From assembly GCA_030456405.1 (NCBI GenBank), contig JAKDNQ010000141.1:1-6067 (forward strand): 6,067 nucleotides of DNA. Direction: 5' to 3'. The stretch comes from Nitrospira sp. GTDB lineage: Bacteria > Nitrospirota > Nitrospiria > Nitrospirales > Nitrospiraceae. Positions 5,088 to 6,067 of this stretch are shown in pieces. The notes beneath the pieces are model-generated. The model ran no database searches, was not told the origin of the DNA, and saw nothing but the letters and a program-made list of their open reading frames with translations. The position numbers and the translations under genes are program-made. Numbering within the stretch: the stretch's first letter is position 1; the number at the start of each line of letters is the position of its first letter.

Positions 5088-6067
5088 TCTCTCAGACCCT
5101 TCGCATACTCTTCCACCGCTCTTCGCTCCTCCTCTATGGCCTCGGCAGCCTCCTTGCTTTTCAAGGAGGCTGCGCTGTTGTTGGCCCCTCCTCGGGTTCA
5201 GAAAGTGCAACTGTGTCAGGAGGGGTCGCTCAAGTTTGCATAGGTTGCTCGGCCATTCCACCTGAAACAATTACGCAACTCAAGGCACAAGGAATCACCG
5301 AAGCCGCTCTCAACCAGTTTTTTAACGATTTGGGCCGCAACAAAGTTCCGCCGAAAGATCTCGATCATGAGCTGCGAGAAATCGCCAAAAATTATCTCGA
5401 TCTCAAAAAGAAAATAGCTGCTTTGTCGTCCGAGGATTCGGAAGTCACCGCACTCATTCAGCAAGCTCGCCTCGCCGTCGAGGACTTGAACTTTCTCTTG
5501 GCTGAACGTCTCTTCAATGAGGCCAGCCAGCGGGACGTGGATGCGGCTCAGCATCTCCAACAAGTCGCGACGGTCCGGTTGATCTCTGCCGCTGCAGCTC
5601 AGGCTGCCAACGGCGATCTGCAGATGGTGCAACTCAACTTTGTGCAGGCCCAAACCTACTACCAGAACGCCCTTGAATTGCTTCCACAGTCCGACAAGGA
5701 ACATCGGGGCCAATATCTGAATAGCCTGGGAAATTCCCTCCAAGAAGCCGGCGCCCGCACCAAGGGAGCGGACATCCACAAGTTTTTAGGCGAGGCCGCC
5801 ACCGCCTATCGCGCGGCCTTAACGGTCCGGACCCAAGCGGAGCTTCCCCAACAGTGGGCCGCGACCCAGAACAACCTGGGCAATGCGCTGGGCGCCCAAG
5901 GCACGCGCACGGGCGGCGAGGCCGGGACGCGACTGCTGGCCGAGGCGGTGCAGGCCTATCGCGCGGCCTTAACGGTCCAGACCCAAGCGGAGCTTCCCCA
6001 AGACTGGGCTATGACCCAGAACAACCTGGGCAATGCGCTGGGCGCCCAAGGCACGCGCACGGGCGGC
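5084..6067 (+). CDS. TPR-repeat lipoprotein (3' end outside window)
   Basis: The frame runs 328 codons from ATG 5084 to the right edge with no stop. Residues 1-29 form a signal peptide ending LLAFQGGC, with Cys30 the probable lipidated residue. A short linker holds a CIGC motif (Cys52, Cys55). A helical region follows: ITEAALNQFFNDLG (71-84), VPPKDLDHELREIA (88-101) and a long coiled-coil-like stretch to about 170. A divergent TPR-like unit (about 190-240, YYQNALELLP and YLNSLGNSLQEAG) leads into 50-residue units starting at Ala241 and Ala291, with AYRAALTV, AELPQ and TQNNLGNALGAQGTRTGG. Such arrays usually form protein-binding solenoids. From memory, the same helical lead-in plus TPR arrangement is found in large bacterial scaffold or signalling proteins. 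No Shine-Dalgarno is close to the start, so translation likely depends on coupling through the ATGA overlap. Partner and function are unknown. Confidence 0.85.
   Translation, partial: MISQTLRILFHRSSLLLYGLGSLLAFQGGCAVVGPSSGSESATVSGGVAQVCIGCSAIPPETITQLKAQGITEAALNQFFNDLGRNKVPPKDLDHELREIAKNYLDLKKKIAALSSEDSEVTALIQQARLAVEDLNFLLAERLFNEASQRDVDAAQHLQQVATVRLISAAAAQAANGDLQMVQLNFVQAQTYYQNALELLPQSDKEHRGQYLNSLGNSLQEAGARTKGADIHKFLGEAATAYRAALTVRTQAELPQQWAATQNNLGNALGAQGTRTGGEAGTRLLAEAVQAYRAALTVQTQAELPQDWAMTQNNLGNALGAQGTRTGG
5145..5173 (+). promoter_or_regulatory. Perfect 12-bp hairpin over the lipobox codons of the TPR gene
   Basis: GCAGCCTCCTTG (5145-5156), a five-base loop CTTTT, and CAAGGAGGCTGC (5162-5173) form a perfect stem. 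It covers codons 21-30 (GSLLAFQGGC), ending on the lipidated cysteine codon. The 3' arm holds AAGGAGG, a strong Shine-Dalgarno-like sequence sealed by CCTCCTT. No T-run follows, so it is not a standard terminator. It could slow ribosomes during signal-peptide translation or affect mRNA stability; this is inference. Confidence 0.55.
5183..5227 (+). promoter_or_regulatory. Second hairpin, able to pair alternatively with the first
   Basis: CCCCTCCT (5185-5192) pairs with AGGAGGGG (5218-5225), extended outward by a G-U and a G-C pair, with a 25-base loop. CCTCCT at 5187-5192 can instead pair with AGGAGG at 5164-5169 in the first hairpin, so the two structures are potentially exclusive. The loop is long and the motif low in complexity, so the structure may be fortuitous. 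Confidence 0.35.
5804..6067 (+). repeat. Tandem 150-bp TPR-coding repeats, nearly identical
   Basis: Unit 1 is 5804-5953 and unit 2 starts at 5954 and is cut by the window edge after 114 bases. Over those 114 bases the units differ at six positions, giving three amino-acid changes (Arg to Gln, Gln to Asp, Ala to Met). Otherwise even synonymous positions are the same. The array probably continues beyond the window. The preceding unit (about 5651-5803) is related only at protein level. Confidence 0.9.

Noticed and set aside
5145..5173. Intrinsic terminator between the two lipoprotein genes
   Set aside because: The stem is strong, but no T-run follows on either strand, and it lies within the coding sequence.
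5237..5248. c-type heme binding site (CxxCH)
   Set aside because: The residue after CIGC is serine, not histidine.
5216..5779. Minus-strand open frame of 187 codons
   Set aside because: It is antisense to the TPR lipoprotein gene, whose plus-strand frame has a signal peptide and clear repeats.
5804..6067. CRISPR array
   Set aside because: The repeats are 150 bases long, have no spacers and stay in frame with a TPR-coding gene.

Overview
The window reads as an ordinary chromosomal stretch of a GC-rich Gram-negative bacterium. The best guess is a Nitrospira-type member of the Nitrospirota, with moderate confidence. That guess rests on recall of similar dispersed repeats (the ACGTTTCACG motif and GCAGGATGTT-type inverted ends) and on the general character of the proteins, not on a marker gene.

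Layout. Four genes lie on the minus strand and are read right to left. They are an HugZ-like FMN split-barrel protein with a DUF2470-type tail (4494-3688), the ribosome-associated ABC-F ATPase EttA (3605-1923), an RmlD-like extended SDR reductase (1651-770), and a membrane protein of the DUF1295/steroid 5-alpha-reductase-like family (725 to beyond the left edge). Between ettA and the SDR gene is a 180-bp non-coding element with 19-bp imperfect inverted ends. Inside it is a short dispersed repeat, and a shorter copy of that repeat sits across the stop codon of the SDR gene.

From about 4600 the window switches to the plus strand. A good sigma-70-like promoter precedes two lipoprotein genes that overlap by ATGA. 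The first is a small lipoprotein of unknown function (4704-5087). The second is a lipid-anchored TPR protein (5084 to beyond the right edge). Its first two complete-type repeat units are about 95% identical at DNA level over 114 bases, so the array is recently duplicated or being homogenised. The 5' end of the TPR gene also carries a perfect 12-bp hairpin exactly over the lipobox codons, followed by a second hairpin that can pair alternatively with the first.

How the genes work together. The minus-strand genes are mostly housekeeping or generic metabolism with no obvious shared pathway. The plus-strand pair looks like a translationally coupled envelope module, and it is the most interesting part of the window. 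Its function cannot be deduced from this sequence, and the TPR gene is cut off by the window edge. No RNA genes, CRISPR arrays, transposases or origins were seen.
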